From: Leptospira kirschneri serovar Cynopteri str. 3522 CT
Lineage (GTDB): Bacteria > Spirochaetota > Leptospiria > Leptospirales > Leptospiraceae
NCBI RefSeq assembly: GCF_000243695.2
Contig: NZ_AHMN02000004.1
Location: 186,001 to 250,000 of the forward strand
Reading direction: 5' to 3'
DNA length: 64,000 bases
Shown: positions 1 to 14,901 of the stretch, piece by piece
Layout of the letters: each line of letters opens with the position of its first letter
How positions within the stretch are numbered: position 1 is the first letter of the stretch
Notes under the pieces: generated by a model
Databases searched by the model: none
Told to the model about the DNA's origin: nothing
What the model saw: only the letters and a program-made list of their open reading frames with translations
Translations under genes and position numbers: made by a program

Positions 1-192
1 TGTCCTAAATGTGGAGCGGATCAAAATAAACGTCCAGTTGCACGCACTCGTACTGTTCGTCCTAGAGTCGTCGAAGAAGAGGTCATAGAAGAAGATGCTT
101 TAGTTGAAGACGACGAAATGGAGTTCACCGAAGAACCACTGGAAGAAGCTTTGGAGGAAGAAGAGGATGATGCGGAAGAACAGGAGGAGTAA
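1..192 (+). CDS. C-terminal end of a FYDLN-acid family zinc-ribbon protein (partial)
   Basis: The window opens inside this gene; only the last 63 codons are visible in frame 1. They begin with a CPKCGADQ zinc-knuckle, then a short Arg/Thr/Val linker, then a tail in which about half the residues are Glu or Asp. A CxxC pair followed by a long acidic low-complexity tail is the layout of the FYDLN acid domain family (TIGR02300/PF09538); the FYDLN motif itself would lie upstream of the window, so the family call is inference. Function of the family is not established. It ends 9 bases before miaA and its GGAGGAG end doubles as that gene's ribosome binding site. Confidence 0.6.
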   Translation, partial: CPKCGADQNKRPVARTRTVRPRVVEEEVIEEDALVEDDEMEFTEEPLEEALEEEEDDAEEQEE

Positions 193-201
193 TCTTCTTC
201 T

Positions 202-1095
<894 letters not shown>

Positions 1096-1103
1096 ACGGA
1101 AAT

Positions 1104-1368
<265 letters not shown>

Positions 1369-1369
<1 letters not shown>

Positions 1370-2240
1370 TGCGATTTTGGATTAAGTTATTTTGGGTTCT
1401 CGTTTTTGGGACCTTCGCGGCTTTTTTTTATCTTTGTATTCATACTCTCAAAGAAAGAGAGTCGCTTCTTGTATTGGATAGTTCCGAAGAATTATTAGAT
1501 TATACTTCTGGACCCGGTTATGTGTTCGAATGGAAAACGATTCTTCCCTGGAAGTATACAGTGGTTCGTTTTCCCATCTTTTCTAAAATTTCTAATGTAG
1601 TCTTGAACATAGATCTTTCTTCTGGAATGTTTCCCGAAAATTCTCCGGAAGGAAAAATCAGGATTTCTCTTGAAGTTAGATATTCTTTACATCCGAACAA
1701 GGCTTTTGAGTTTTTGGAAGCCGCGGGAATTGGACAAGAAAAGATAGATTCGTATATTAAAAAAATAGTATATTCTATAATCCGCAAAAAAGTGGAGGAA
1801 TTTTTAGCGAATCCGAACACCCTCAAAATCAATTTAGACAATTATCTGAAGACAAATTTTTCTTCGGAACTACTTTCCGAGGAAAAAACATTCCAAAATT
1901 TGAATCTAAGAATTTTAGATTTACAGGTTCCGGAACCTGCGCTCATCACGGGCGTTTACAGAAATCAGAATCTGATTCTTCAAAAAAAATTGGATCTTGC
2001 AACCGCCTTAGGAAAAGCGGAGGCTCATAAGATCGAGGAAGACGCAAAAATTTCTTCGCTTCTTAGACGTTTGGAAAAAACCAAGGATTTTATAACTAAA
2101 AATCCGGATATGAAAGAGTTTCTTCTTTATGAAAGTTTATCCGACAACATAGAAGTGATTTTACTTCCTTCGGAGATGATTTTAGGAGAAGTTCCGTCCT
2201 CGAAAAAGAAAAAGAACTCTAAAAAACCCAAAGAGGTAGA

Positions 2241-2244
<4 letters not shown>
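1369..2244 (+). CDS. Membrane-anchored Band 7/SPFH-like protein
   Basis: 291 residues with one N-terminal membrane segment (about residues 5-25), then a beta-rich region, a helical stretch and a Lys-rich end. The pattern ([11 protein letters not shown], 'GPGYVFEW', later an ARG/ALA/GLU-rich helix with [12 protein letters not shown]) resembles prohibitin/HflC-type SPFH proteins. In proteobacteria hflK-hflC follow miaA-hfq, so the position agrees, but no strict SPFH signature can be read by eye. The start overlaps the hfq stop and the end overlaps manC by 4 bases (ATGA), so all belong to one transcription unit. It could instead be a lineage-specific membrane protein. Confidence 0.5.
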
Positions 2245-3302
<1,058 letters not shown>

Positions 3303-3319
3303 TTTTTTGACAGGAAGGA

Positions 3320-3431
<112 letters not shown>

Positions 3432-3526
3432 TCCGTAGATTTTTCTCCGGGATCAAAATCCCGGAATCAAACTAGAGAATATTTTAAGACCGTTAAGCCC
3501 ATTTTTATTTTTACCGATAAATTGGT

Positions 3527-4267
<741 letters not shown>

Positions 4268-4272
4268 AAATC

Positions 4273-4726
4273 ATGTCATCCGAAATAGACCACCAATACA
4301 TTTTGTTCAGCTTGGGAGATGAAGAATATGCGATTCCTATTTCCTTAGTAGACGAGATCATTAAGATTCACAATTTAATCCGAATTCCAAAAGCAAAAAC
4401 TTATTTTGCGGGGATTATGGATATACGTGGTAAGGTGGTCAAAATGGTAGATCTGGCGGTTAAACTTACGGTCCCTAGAGAGGGAGAAATGATTTATGAT
4501 CGGGCAATCGTGGTCAAAGTAAACGGACAATCCGTAGGAATTATTGTAGACAAGGTAGCTAACGTGGTTCTATTTCCACCAGAATCCATCAATCCTCCTC
4601 CACCTTCTGTAAAAGGAATTTCGGGAAGATATATCACAGGTATCGGAAAGAAAGACGATCGATTTATTATCATCATAGACATAGAAAAGATTTTGGGAAC
4701 GGAAGAATTAACCGAATTAGGAAACA

Positions 4727-4737
<11 letters not shown>
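4273..4737 (+). CDS. cheW: Chemotaxis coupling protein CheW-like
   Basis: CheW links chemoreceptors to the CheA kinase at the cytoplasmic membrane. Seen: a 154-residue single CheW domain with [15 protein letters not shown] at residues 8-22, [21 protein letters not shown] (IRIP and GIM), [32 protein letters not shown], and the C-terminal [17 protein letters not shown] lies 7 bases ahead of the ATG. No cheA, cheY or receptor gene is next to it, so it is an isolated copy. Its end overlaps the next gene by 11 bases. Confidence 0.88.
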
Positions 4738-6694
<1,957 letters not shown>

Positions 6695-6710
6695 AAGTAG
6701 TAGTTCCTAC

Positions 6711-7226
6711 TTACTTCATCGCTTTTTCTATATCATCGACCGATGAGGGTGTGTCTTCAATGTAAGGGGTTCGTGTAGATCGGACTAAAAATTCTACCTC
6801 GTCGATCACATCTCCTTCATAGGCGACTTTGAGAAGATATTTTCCGGGACTGAGTCCTTGAAAAGAACCTTCGATCGTTTGAGAAATTGGATTTGGTCTT
6901 TTCCGAAGAACGTCCATTTCGTTATATCCGAGTTGAAATTTGCTTAAACTCACGTAGGTTTCCGTAGACTCGGAAACGGATCTGGAAAATCGATAGATAT
7001 AACAGATCGTTTTGTCGTCCGGGAAAATCAGATTTTGTCTTGTAACCGTATATTCTTCTACGGTCATAATTTTTTTTTCGATGATATTGAATTTTTCCTC
7101 ATCGAGTAACGCCCAACCAAATTCTCCGGTAGGTTTAAAACAAGCCCAGGTAATACTGAAAACCAAAGAGAAAAAAAAGATCTTAAAAGGGACAGTCAAC
7201 TTTTGAAAAACGGGAACCGTTTTCAT
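6711..7226 (-). CDS. Putative lipoprotein, unknown function
   Basis: Starting at the ATG at 7226 gives 171 residues with a basic N terminus, a hydrophobic core and a lipobox (SITWAC, Cys about residue 29), a better start than the longer upstream frame, whose extra 32 residues look non-coding. The mature part is acidic and beta-rich with no recognised domain; the last ~60 residues (GLSPGKYLLKVAYEGD) look like an immunoglobulin-type or carbohydrate-binding-like fold. The start overlaps the stop of the upstream 63-codon gene by 4 bases (ATGA), so the two are coupled. It converges with the TPR gene, stop to stop. Confidence 0.65.
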   Translation of the reverse strand: MKTVPVFQKLTVPFKIFFFSLVFSITWACFKPTGEFGWALLDEEKFNIIEKKIMTVEEYTVTRQNLIFPDDKTICYIYRFSRSVSESTETYVSLSKFQLGYNEMDVLRKRPNPISQTIEGSFQGLSPGKYLLKVAYEGDVIDEVEFLVRSTRTPYIEDTPSSVDDIEKAMK

Positions 7227-7414
7227 TTTTCTTTTAGAGACGTGGAATCGATTACACGAGCTTGGTTGGAAATGTCTTTTTCTTTTGGAGCTTGATGCAT
7301 ATTCGTGTAAAACGTTTTCCAATGAGAACTGGTTTGTTGTGTAGGAGATGTAAAAAAACGAGAAAGAAAACGATACACCAGATAGGTCATCAATAGAAAA
7401 AGAATGAATTTCAT
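7223..7414 (-). CDS. Small single-pass membrane protein
   Basis: 63 residues: MKFILFLLMTYLVYRFLSRFF membrane segment (MKFILFLLMTYLVYRFL), then a polar, basic tail of ~40 residues. The N terminus resembles the DUF4834 type of short membrane proteins, but this is a weak resemblance. Support for being real comes from the 4-base overlap with the downstream lipoprotein gene on the same strand and the clean signal-anchor start. Function unknown; it may assist or be co-localised with that lipoprotein. Confidence 0.5.
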   Translation of the reverse strand: MKFILFLLMTYLVYRFLSRFFTSPTQQTSSHWKTFYTNMHQAPKEKDISNQARVIDSTSLKEK

Positions 7415-7606
7415 AACGTTACAATTTTTATAGTTCGAATTTTCTTTTTACAAAATTGAAAATTCAAGATTTTCTAATCTGTTTCTAATTTGACTCGGGT
7501 CTTGTTTATTGCAATCGGAAAAAAAGTAAAAATTTACAAGAGTCTCCCGTATTTTCGAAAAATTCTATTTTATGTGAGAAGGTTTTATTCTAAACTGGTC
7601 GCGATT

Positions 7607-8047
<441 letters not shown>

Positions 8048-8431
8048 TACTTTCTCCGTTTTGGTTATTATCATTCTATTTAGATTGTTTCTCAAGGAAT
8101 GAAAACGAAATGCCTTGTAAAGAATTCATGTTTCTATTTTCTCATTTTATAAATTAAATTTATAAAATATCTATAAACTATCCATTTACTTGCTTTGTCC
8201 AAAACTAAAATTCGATTGGATCGTATTATTTCTTTGTTTTACAAAGAACCTTAGATCGAAATTTCTCGATCATAAGATATATCCTAATGGCTTTAGGAAT
8301 AGGGTTCAAGAATTTTTCTAAACAAGAACTTAATATCTTTTGAATTCGAGGCCTGTTCGAGTAGAATTCTAAAATCTAGATGAAAAAAGGTTTTCAATTC
8401 AGATAGAATCTAATCTTTCTTGCCATTAAGA
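8048..8431. promoter_or_regulatory. Divergent intergenic region, CBS gene / hybrid kinase gene
   Basis: About 380 A+T-rich bases between two divergently read genes, so it must hold both promoters. No operator or clear -35/-10 pair stands out. The stretch 8145-8175 is almost pure A/T with the near-palindromic TTTATAAATT/AATTTATAAA. No small gene seen. Confidence 0.3.
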
Positions 8432-9886
8432 ATGAATTTTATCAATCCCTCTATCCTAATCGTAGACGACGAATGGCTGATTGCTTTTAACCTTCAACTT
8501 TCTCTCCAAAAGTTAGGATATAAAATAGCCGGAACTGCAAGAACCGCAGACGAAGCTTTGGAAATGGCCGAACGAACAAATCCGGATTTAATTCTAATGG
8601 ATATTCGTATTGAAGGTGAACTGGATGGAATTCAGGCCGCAGAAAAAATCCAAAAAAAAATGGACATTCCAGTTATATTTATGACTGCGTTTGCAGACGA
8701 AGAAACCTTCAATCGAGCTGTAAATAAAGCTTCTTTATTTGGATACATTTCGAAACCTTTTCAGCCTACGTCTCTTAAGAATTCTATCGAGATTGCACTC
8801 AAACAACAAAAGAGATTTGGAAAAGCTAAAGAAGAAGGAAAGGAATTTAAAGATGTAATTCAAAATATTGGTGAGGGTGCAATTTCTCTGGATAAAGAAG
8901 GAAAAATTTTATTTATGAATCGCACCGCGGAGTATCTTACCGGTTGGTCTCTTTCTGAAGTTCAGGGAGAGTATGGGGAAAAAGTTTTAAGATTTTCCAC
9001 TAACAAAGGAGAAAATATTCGTGCGATGCAATCTGATCGTTTGAGATACATTCCGTCTTTATTGACTCGCAATGATGGAAGTAGGATTCAGGTAGCCTTT
9101 CGTGTTTCTGCGGTTAGAGATGAGAAGGGATTTATTGTAGGTTCTATCATTATGCTTTCTGAAATTACGGCTCTTTCTATTTCCGAAAAAGAAAAATCTG
9201 AAATGGAAAAAGTCATTCAATCCGAAAGAAGATTAGAATCCATCCAAAAACTTGCGGCAGGTTTAGCACATGAAATCAATAATCCTTTAATGGGAATTAT
9301 TAATTACGGACACGTCATTCAAAATCATAAAGGTGGAGACGCTGAGACTAAAAATTATGCCCGGCTTATCATTGAACAAGGTGAAAGAATTGCTGCGATC
9401 ATTCGTAACTTGGTCTTATTTTCCAAAAAAGATCCAGAACAACCGGTGCGGTGTAACGTAAAACAACTCGTTGATTCTGTGGAGGATATGATCGCCGAGA
9501 TGTTAAAATTACAAGAAATTCGATTGGAAAAACAAATTCCAGAAAATTTGGAAATTTCAATTCGTCCGAATCAAATTCGTGAAGTTCTTTATAATATTCT
9601 GTATTACTATTCCGAAAATCAAAAAAAGGCTTTGATTCATTTGAAAGCCGCTTTGAATTCTGCGGACCCTTCTTATCTTAAAATTTTAATTTCCGGAAAA
9701 CTAAATCTAGATTTGAATCTGAGCGAAGAAAGTAGATTTGAACCTTTTGAAAATTTTCGTTCAAATGATTCTCGAATTGGTATGGGACTTTCGGTCTGTT
9801 ATGGAATTCTCCAAGCGAACCGAGGACAGTTACTTCTTAAAAAATCGGAATCTGGTTGGGATTTTATCGTTCAACTTCCAGTTTAA
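8432..9886 (+). CDS. Hybrid sensor: receiver-PAS-histidine kinase with degraded ATP site
   Basis: 484 residues from the ATG at 8432 (a TTG four codons earlier is possible). Domains in order: receiver (about 5-125: ILIVDDEW, LILMDIR with phospho-acceptor Asp, MTAFAD, GYISKPF), PAS (about 140-260: IGEGAISLDKEGKI, MNRTAEYLTGW), and a HisKA/HATPase core (H-box LAAGLAHEINNPL about 280-292). The N-box keeps only its first Asn (VLYNILYYYSENQ) and no DxGxG box is readable where one is expected (KLNLDLNLSEE); FEPF and GMGLSVCYG remain. The receiver in front suggests input from another kinase. Autokinase activity is doubtful. Confidence 0.8.
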   Translation: MNFINPSILIVDDEWLIAFNLQLSLQKLGYKIAGTARTADEALEMAERTNPDLILMDIRIEGELDGIQAAEKIQKKMDIPVIFMTAFADEETFNRAVNKASLFGYISKPFQPTSLKNSIEIALKQQKRFGKAKEEGKEFKDVIQNIGEGAISLDKEGKILFMNRTAEYLTGWSLSEVQGEYGEKVLRFSTNKGENIRAMQSDRLRYIPSLLTRNDGSRIQVAFRVSAVRDEKGFIVGSIIMLSEITALSISEKEKSEMEKVIQSERRLESIQKLAAGLAHEINNPLMGIINYGHVIQNHKGGDAETKNYARLIIEQGERIAAIIRNLVLFSKKDPEQPVRCNVKQLVDSVEDMIAEMLKLQEIRLEKQIPENLEISIRPNQIREVLYNILYYYSENQKKALIHLKAALNSADPSYLKILISGKLNLDLNLSEESRFEPFENFRSNDSRIGMGLSVCYGILQANRGQLLLKKSESGWDFIVQLPV

Positions 9887-10448
9887 ATTTAGCCAAAATG
9901 ACCTCCTTTTGGGTTTCAAAAGCGTGGTTAGATCAAGCATTTACCACAAAAGTTGTTTTTACTTAGTGAAGTAAATGACTTCAAACGATTCAAAGCAGCC
10001 GGTGTTTTCATGAGTTTTCTTGGACTTGTTCCGAGAAAATTTCCAAAAGAAAACAAACTAGTATTACAAAAACGAGAAGCCAGAGGTTTCGGAGAACTTT
10101 GACAAATTTGGATATAAAACGCAAAAGAGCATTTAAAAGTAGATTATGAAATTTATCCAATTGATTTTTCGGAGACTATAGAAACTCAAATCCACCTTTT
10201 TCTTTCTGTTGTAGACTATAGGTAATTCCTATCAGTATTTTATTAATTTATAAAATACTTAACTATAAAATTTTAGATAAATTGAATTTTTGTTCCTGCA
10301 AATCCTGTCGAGTGACCTGATGCTGAGACAAGGATAGGTTTGTAATTCAAAATACTAAGTTTAGGAGTTGAAAAGAAATGAATGATTTTACTTTTCATAT
10401 ATATTTTTTTAATCAAGTATTGGATAACTAACTGATCTGATTTATTTT
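9887..10448. other. Intergenic region with transposase relic
   Basis: 560 bases between the hybrid kinase (+) and the LRR gene (-). It contains the IS110-type relic listed separately, then another stretch (10115-10225) that reads in pieces as degenerate coding sequence with stops, and a long A/T-rich end with TATATATTTT at 10397-10410. No intact gene. Confidence 0.4.
9944..10102 (+). pseudogene. Relic of IS110-family transposase C terminus
   Basis: In one frame this reads [19 protein letters not shown] followed by [13 protein letters not shown], then degenerates and hits TGA at 10100. The [E]-[V/I]-x-D-F-x-R-F ... LGLVP block is the conserved C-terminal region of IS110/IS1111 transposases (IS1533 of Leptospira belongs to this family). 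The catalytic N-terminal part is missing and the normal SSG motif after LGLVP is changed, so it is a dead fragment. No terminal repeats or matching start found nearby. Confidence 0.55.
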
Positions 10449-11660
10449 TTAAGGGGAAATTTCGATTCTTATTTTTTGATTCGGAAATAATTTTTTGATA
10501 TTCTCCTCTGTTGTTTTTAAATTTGGATTATACCGTAAGTTTAGTAAACTAAGATTTCTTAACTGTCCTAATTCATTGGGAATAGAAATTAGTTTGTTAT
10601 TGGACAAACTTAAGGTTACTAAGTTTTCTAACTGTCCTATTTCTTTAGGTAAGATCGTAAGTTGATTCGAATCTAATTTTAATATACTTAATTTTTTTAA
10701 TTCCCCGATTTCTTCGGGTAAGTTTGAGAGATTATTTCCATTTAAATACAACACATCTAGATTTTTTAACTGCCCCATCTCATTAGGAAGTGAATTAAGC
10801 TTGTTAACTGATAGATGTAAGATAAATAAATTTTCTAACTGTCCTATTTCTTTAGGTAAGGTAGTAAGTTGATTATTACTTAGATTTAACACATTTAATT
10901 TTTTTAGCTTCCAAAATTCTTTCGGAAAAGTAGAGAATCGATTTCTAGAAATGTCTAAAATTTTTAGATTTTCTAATTCTCCAATTTCTTCAGGTAAAGT
11001 ATTAAATTCGTTATCGAAAAGATGCAAAATTCCTAAATTTCCTAGTTGTCTGATTTCTTTGGGAAGAGAAATAAGTTTATTACCCGACAAATACAAAGAT
11101 ATTAAATTTTTCAACTGTCCCATCTCGTTAGGAAGAGAATTAAGATTGTTCCCTGATAAATACAAGGTTAATAAATTTTCTAACTGTCCTATTTCTTTAG
11201 GTAATGTAGTAAGTTGATTATCATTTAGATTTAACACGTTTAATCTATTTAATTCTCTGATTTCTTCGGGTAAGTATGAAAGTCTATTTCCATTTAAAAA
11301 CAACACTTCTAAATTTTTTAACTTCCAAAATTCTTTTGGAAAAGTAGAGATTCTATTTCTTGTAATGTCCAAAGTTTTTAGATTTTCTAATTTCCCAATT
11401 TCTTCTGGTAAAGTGGTAAGTTCATTGTTTAGTAGATACAACCTCTCTAAGTTAACTAGTTGTCCTATTTCTTTGGGGAGTGTCGTTAGTCGATTACTGC
11501 TCAAATCAAGAATTCGTACTTCGTTAGGCGTTTTTAAAGCCTCGATTAGATTTAGATGAATTTTCGTTTTTTCGGGTTGTGATTGTAATTCGAAAATAAA
11601 ACAAAAAAAGATTAAGATTAATTTGTTAAAAAAATGATGAGATAAAATTCTAAATTTCAT
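10449..11660 (-). CDS. Secreted leucine-rich-repeat protein (23-residue LRR)
   Basis: 403 residues. An N-terminal signal peptide (LILIFFCFIFELQSQ, cleavage near residue 28) precedes 14 tandem 23-residue LRRs of the pattern NLxxLxLxxNxLxxLPxEIGxL and a final cap of ~30 residues. This bacterial LRR type is expanded in pathogenic Leptospira, where members are exported and some bind host ligands (family knowledge). No membrane anchor or lipobox is visible, so it is periplasmic, surface-attached or secreted. Repeats 3, 6 and 7 closely resemble repeats 9, 11 and 12, a sign of internal block duplication. It stands alone. Confidence 0.85.
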   Translation of the reverse strand: MKFRILSHHFFNKLILIFFCFIFELQSQPEKTKIHLNLIEALKTPNEVRILDLSSNRLTTLPKEIGQLVNLERLYLLNNELTTLPEEIGKLENLKTLDITRNRISTFPKEFWKLKNLEVLFLNGNRLSYLPEEIRELNRLNVLNLNDNQLTTLPKEIGQLENLLTLYLSGNNLNSLPNEMGQLKNLISLYLSGNKLISLPKEIRQLGNLGILHLFDNEFNTLPEEIGELENLKILDISRNRFSTFPKEFWKLKKLNVLNLSNNQLTTLPKEIGQLENLFILHLSVNKLNSLPNEMGQLKNLDVLYLNGNNLSNLPEEIGELKKLSILKLDSNQLTILPKEIGQLENLVTLSLSNNKLISIPNELGQLRNLSLLNLRYNPNLKTTEENIKKLFPNQKIRIEISP

Positions 11661-12611
11661 ATTGATTTTTGAAACAAAATTATAGAGTTAGAAACTTTTC
11701 AATACGATTTTAACAATTTAAAAAATAAGAATTACTACTTCTAAACCGAATAACGCAATAGAATAACTTTTAAAACGAAATTGAATGTGTTTTTCTATTT
11801 TAAAGGAAATATACCCCTAACACTGAAACAAGAGATATCCAAGAAAGTCTAAACCCGAAACGTAGGAAAATTGAGGGAAAACCGATCAAACCTAGGGAAA
11901 AATAATTTCTAAAAATTAAACTAAATTTCTTTTTTTTTAAAATACGATAGAGGGACTCTTGCGGAAAATATAAATTTAAAAAATTCGTGTAGAATCATTT
12001 TAGGTTTGAAAACTCTTGTGAAAGTATTTTTGACAAACTTATCTGTTTCCGTTGTATTACTGATCTCTATAAAATTGAGCACCTTTAATTCTATCACAAA
12101 ACGCTGATTCTATGTAAAATATTAGGTACTTATTATATAGTTATGAGTAAAACGGTAATTGAAGCAGTTTTGCTAATTTTCACTTTCAACAATTCTATTA
12201 TTGAAATGTAAATGATTAGATTGGATATATAGTATGAGTAGATACAAACGTATGACTGAGATAGATGATTTAATTGAAAACTTGTGTGATTTTAGAACTA
12301 CTGATAACTAGATAATAAAGTATCTAAAATTTTGTTTCTGAAATAAAGGTTCTTTTCGAAAGTTATAGTACTCTAATATATTAAGATGAGTAATTCGATT
12401 TGGAGTGATTCTGCTTTTCAAGGTTTGATTTTGTTTATTGATTTTCATTTCATTTTTGTGGAAGAAAAAATCAAAGTATTTCAAACAGATACAAATTGAA
12501 AGCCCTGAAAATTGGATTGGGTTGATAAATGTACAACCAAAAATGATGGAAAAACTAGGTGGAGTAAAAAAACCTGTATCCAACATTTAAATCGAGCAAA
12601 GGAACTTAGGA
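11661..12611. other. 950-bp A+T-rich intergenic region with repeat remnants
   Basis: No credible gene. The frame at 12308-12586 (-) has no ribosome site or family likeness. The region carries a dispersed repeat copy at 12061-12147 nested in sequence that resembles the family-A MITE (12041-12198), both listed separately. Upstream of the LRR gene (11661-11760) is very A/T-rich and probably holds its promoter. The last 30 bases hold AAAGGAAC, the likely ribosome site for the aldolase. Confidence 0.5.
12061..12147 (-). repeat. Dispersed ~88-bp repeat (segment C), inverted copy
   Basis: Its reverse complement matches 40755-40842 almost base for base: both run from (C)TCATAACTATATAATAA through ACATAGAATCAGCGTTTT and CTCAATTTTATAGAGATCA. 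A more diverged copy is at 32488-32577. It sits between CTGTTTCCGTT on its left and AATTGAAGC[A/G]GTTTT on its right, which are adjacent in the family-A element at 55789-55874, so this copy appears to be inserted into an older element. Confidence 0.7.
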
Positions 12612-13667
<1,056 letters not shown>

Positions 13668-13682
13668 ATATCAAAATTGAAT

Positions 13683-13717
13683 AAAAGCCTCTTTTATCTA
13701 AAGGGGCTTTTATTTTG
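13683..13717 (+). terminator. Rho-independent terminator of the aldolase gene
   Basis: AAAAGCCTCTTT (13683-13694), loop TATCT, AAAGGGGCTTTT (13700-13711) form a 12-pair stem with one G-U pair, followed by TATTTTG. It starts 15 bases after the aldolase stop codon. Confidence 0.85.
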
Positions 13718-14147
13718 TCTAAGTTTCCTATAAAAATAAGTATTTCAATTCACATTCATTAAAAAAACGAAAACTTTTTGTTTTCAATTTAGAACTCATA
13801 TAGATTTGATTCTAAAATTTTAAAAATGTAGAAACTCTTACGTTTAGAGTTTATATTTACAGTGTGAAATCAATAATACGTTTTGTATAATATTCAAATA
13901 GGATTGATTTTAAAGTTTAGAGATAAGTATTCAAGTTGAATTTATGTTCTATTACTTTAAAAAATCGTAAACTTTTATAGAAAGGTTATTATTGGATAAA
14001 AAAGTGATTTTGTTCCTTAAAAAGTTTATTTGGATTATGAAATTTCTATATAATGAATTTTTAATTGAACGATGGCCGCAAAACGATGATTTCACGCACA
14101 AATCTGCTATTGTTCAGAATTATATAATAAAATACCCAATGATTCAT

Positions 14148-14785
14148 TTAACATGAGTTTGGTGTAAGGAACTCATACTTTTAGAAAATTTTTTTCAGTC
14201 GAACTTACGCTAAAATGGGATTCAAATTTTGATGATGCCCGCAAAACAGCGCGTTCTGTGTAGAAATCGGATTGGACGATGGTTCTTTGTATTTTATAGT
14301 AGTTCCTACATTTTAGGATTTAGCTGGTAAATTCACGATTTGTGAGAGTTCCTACATTTTAGGATTTAGCTGGTAAACTTTGATTTGTGAGAGTTCCCAC
14401 ATTTTAGGATTTAGCTGGTAAATTCACGATTTGTGAGAGTTCCTACATTTTAGGATTTAACTGTAAAACTTTGATTTGTGAGAGTTCCCACATTTTAGGA
14501 TTTAGCTGGTAAACTTTGATTTGTGAGAGTTCCTACATTTTAGGATTTAGCTGTAAAACTTTGATTTGTGAGAGTTCCTACATTTTAGGATTTAACTGGT
14601 AAACTTTGATTTGTGAGAGTTCCCACATTTTAGGATTTAACTGGTAAATTCACGATTTGTGAGAGTTCCTACATTTTAGGATTTAGCTGGTAAATTCACG
14701 ATTTGTGAGAGTTCCTACATTGATTTTAATGGAAAAATCAGTTTTTTATAAAAAAAATCTCTTACGCCTAACTTGTGTTAATCGA
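14148..14785. repeat. ~640-bp element bounded by ~21-bp inverted repeats
   Basis: Left end TTAACATGAGTTTGGTGTAAG and right end CTTACGCCTAACTTGTGTTAA are imperfect inverted repeats (17 of 21 match). The same terminal motif, (A)ACGTGAGTTCGxCGTAAG, bounds the MITE at 40301-40610. The left 150 bases match 21016-21170 in reverse complement; the middle holds the 45/46-bp tandem array. It has no coding capacity, so it is best seen as a non-autonomous repeat, origin unknown. No target duplication could be read. Confidence 0.55.
14301..14720. repeat. Tandem array of a 45/46-bp unit, about 9 copies
   Basis: Ten occurrences of AGTTCC[T/C]ACA, spaced 44-47 bases, define nine full units plus a partial one. 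Each unit goes on with TTTTAGGATTTA[G/A]CTG and ends with GATTTGTGAG. Two unit variants alternate: one with TAAATTCACGATTTGT (46 bases), the other with (T)AAACTTTGATTTGT (45 bases). There are no unique spacers, so it is not a CRISPR array. The GAGTTCC[T/C]ACA core recurs singly at 21190, 21494, 36268 and 36360. Confidence 0.9.
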
Positions 14786-14901
14786 CGTTTTGTCGCAACA
14801 TTTATAGGATGATTCTCTTTAAATTTGAATAAAAAATCAAACGCGGAAACTTTTGGAAAATAGAAATGAAAATTTAAAATCGAAACGTTGAATTGCTAAT
14901 T

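Larger units (their letters stand above)
13718..14901. other. Repeat-rich intergenic island
   Basis: 1.2 kb between the aldolase terminator and the ThyX-like gene. The first ~400 bases are plain A/T-rich with no gene seen; 14148-14785 is a repeat element containing a tandem array (listed separately). No open frame with coding character on either strand. A diverged fragment of segment C (AATTATATAATAAAATACC) is at 14116-14135. Confidence 0.5.

Noticed and set aside
3446..3465. TCCGGGA-TCAAAA-TCCCGGA inverted repeat read as a terminator
   Set aside because: The stem is good but no T-run follows on either strand, so it was not called a terminator.
7227..7322. N-terminal extension of the minus-strand lipoprotein
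   Set aside because: Those codons overlap the 63-residue gene in another frame, while starting at 7226 yields a proper lipoprotein signal.
12308..12586. 92-codon minus-strand frame
   Set aside because: No ribosome site, no recognisable family and a low-complexity A/T-rich translation; it overlaps plain intergenic DNA.
14301..14720. CRISPR-like array
   Set aside because: The units are directly adjacent with no unique spacers, and no cas gene is in the window.
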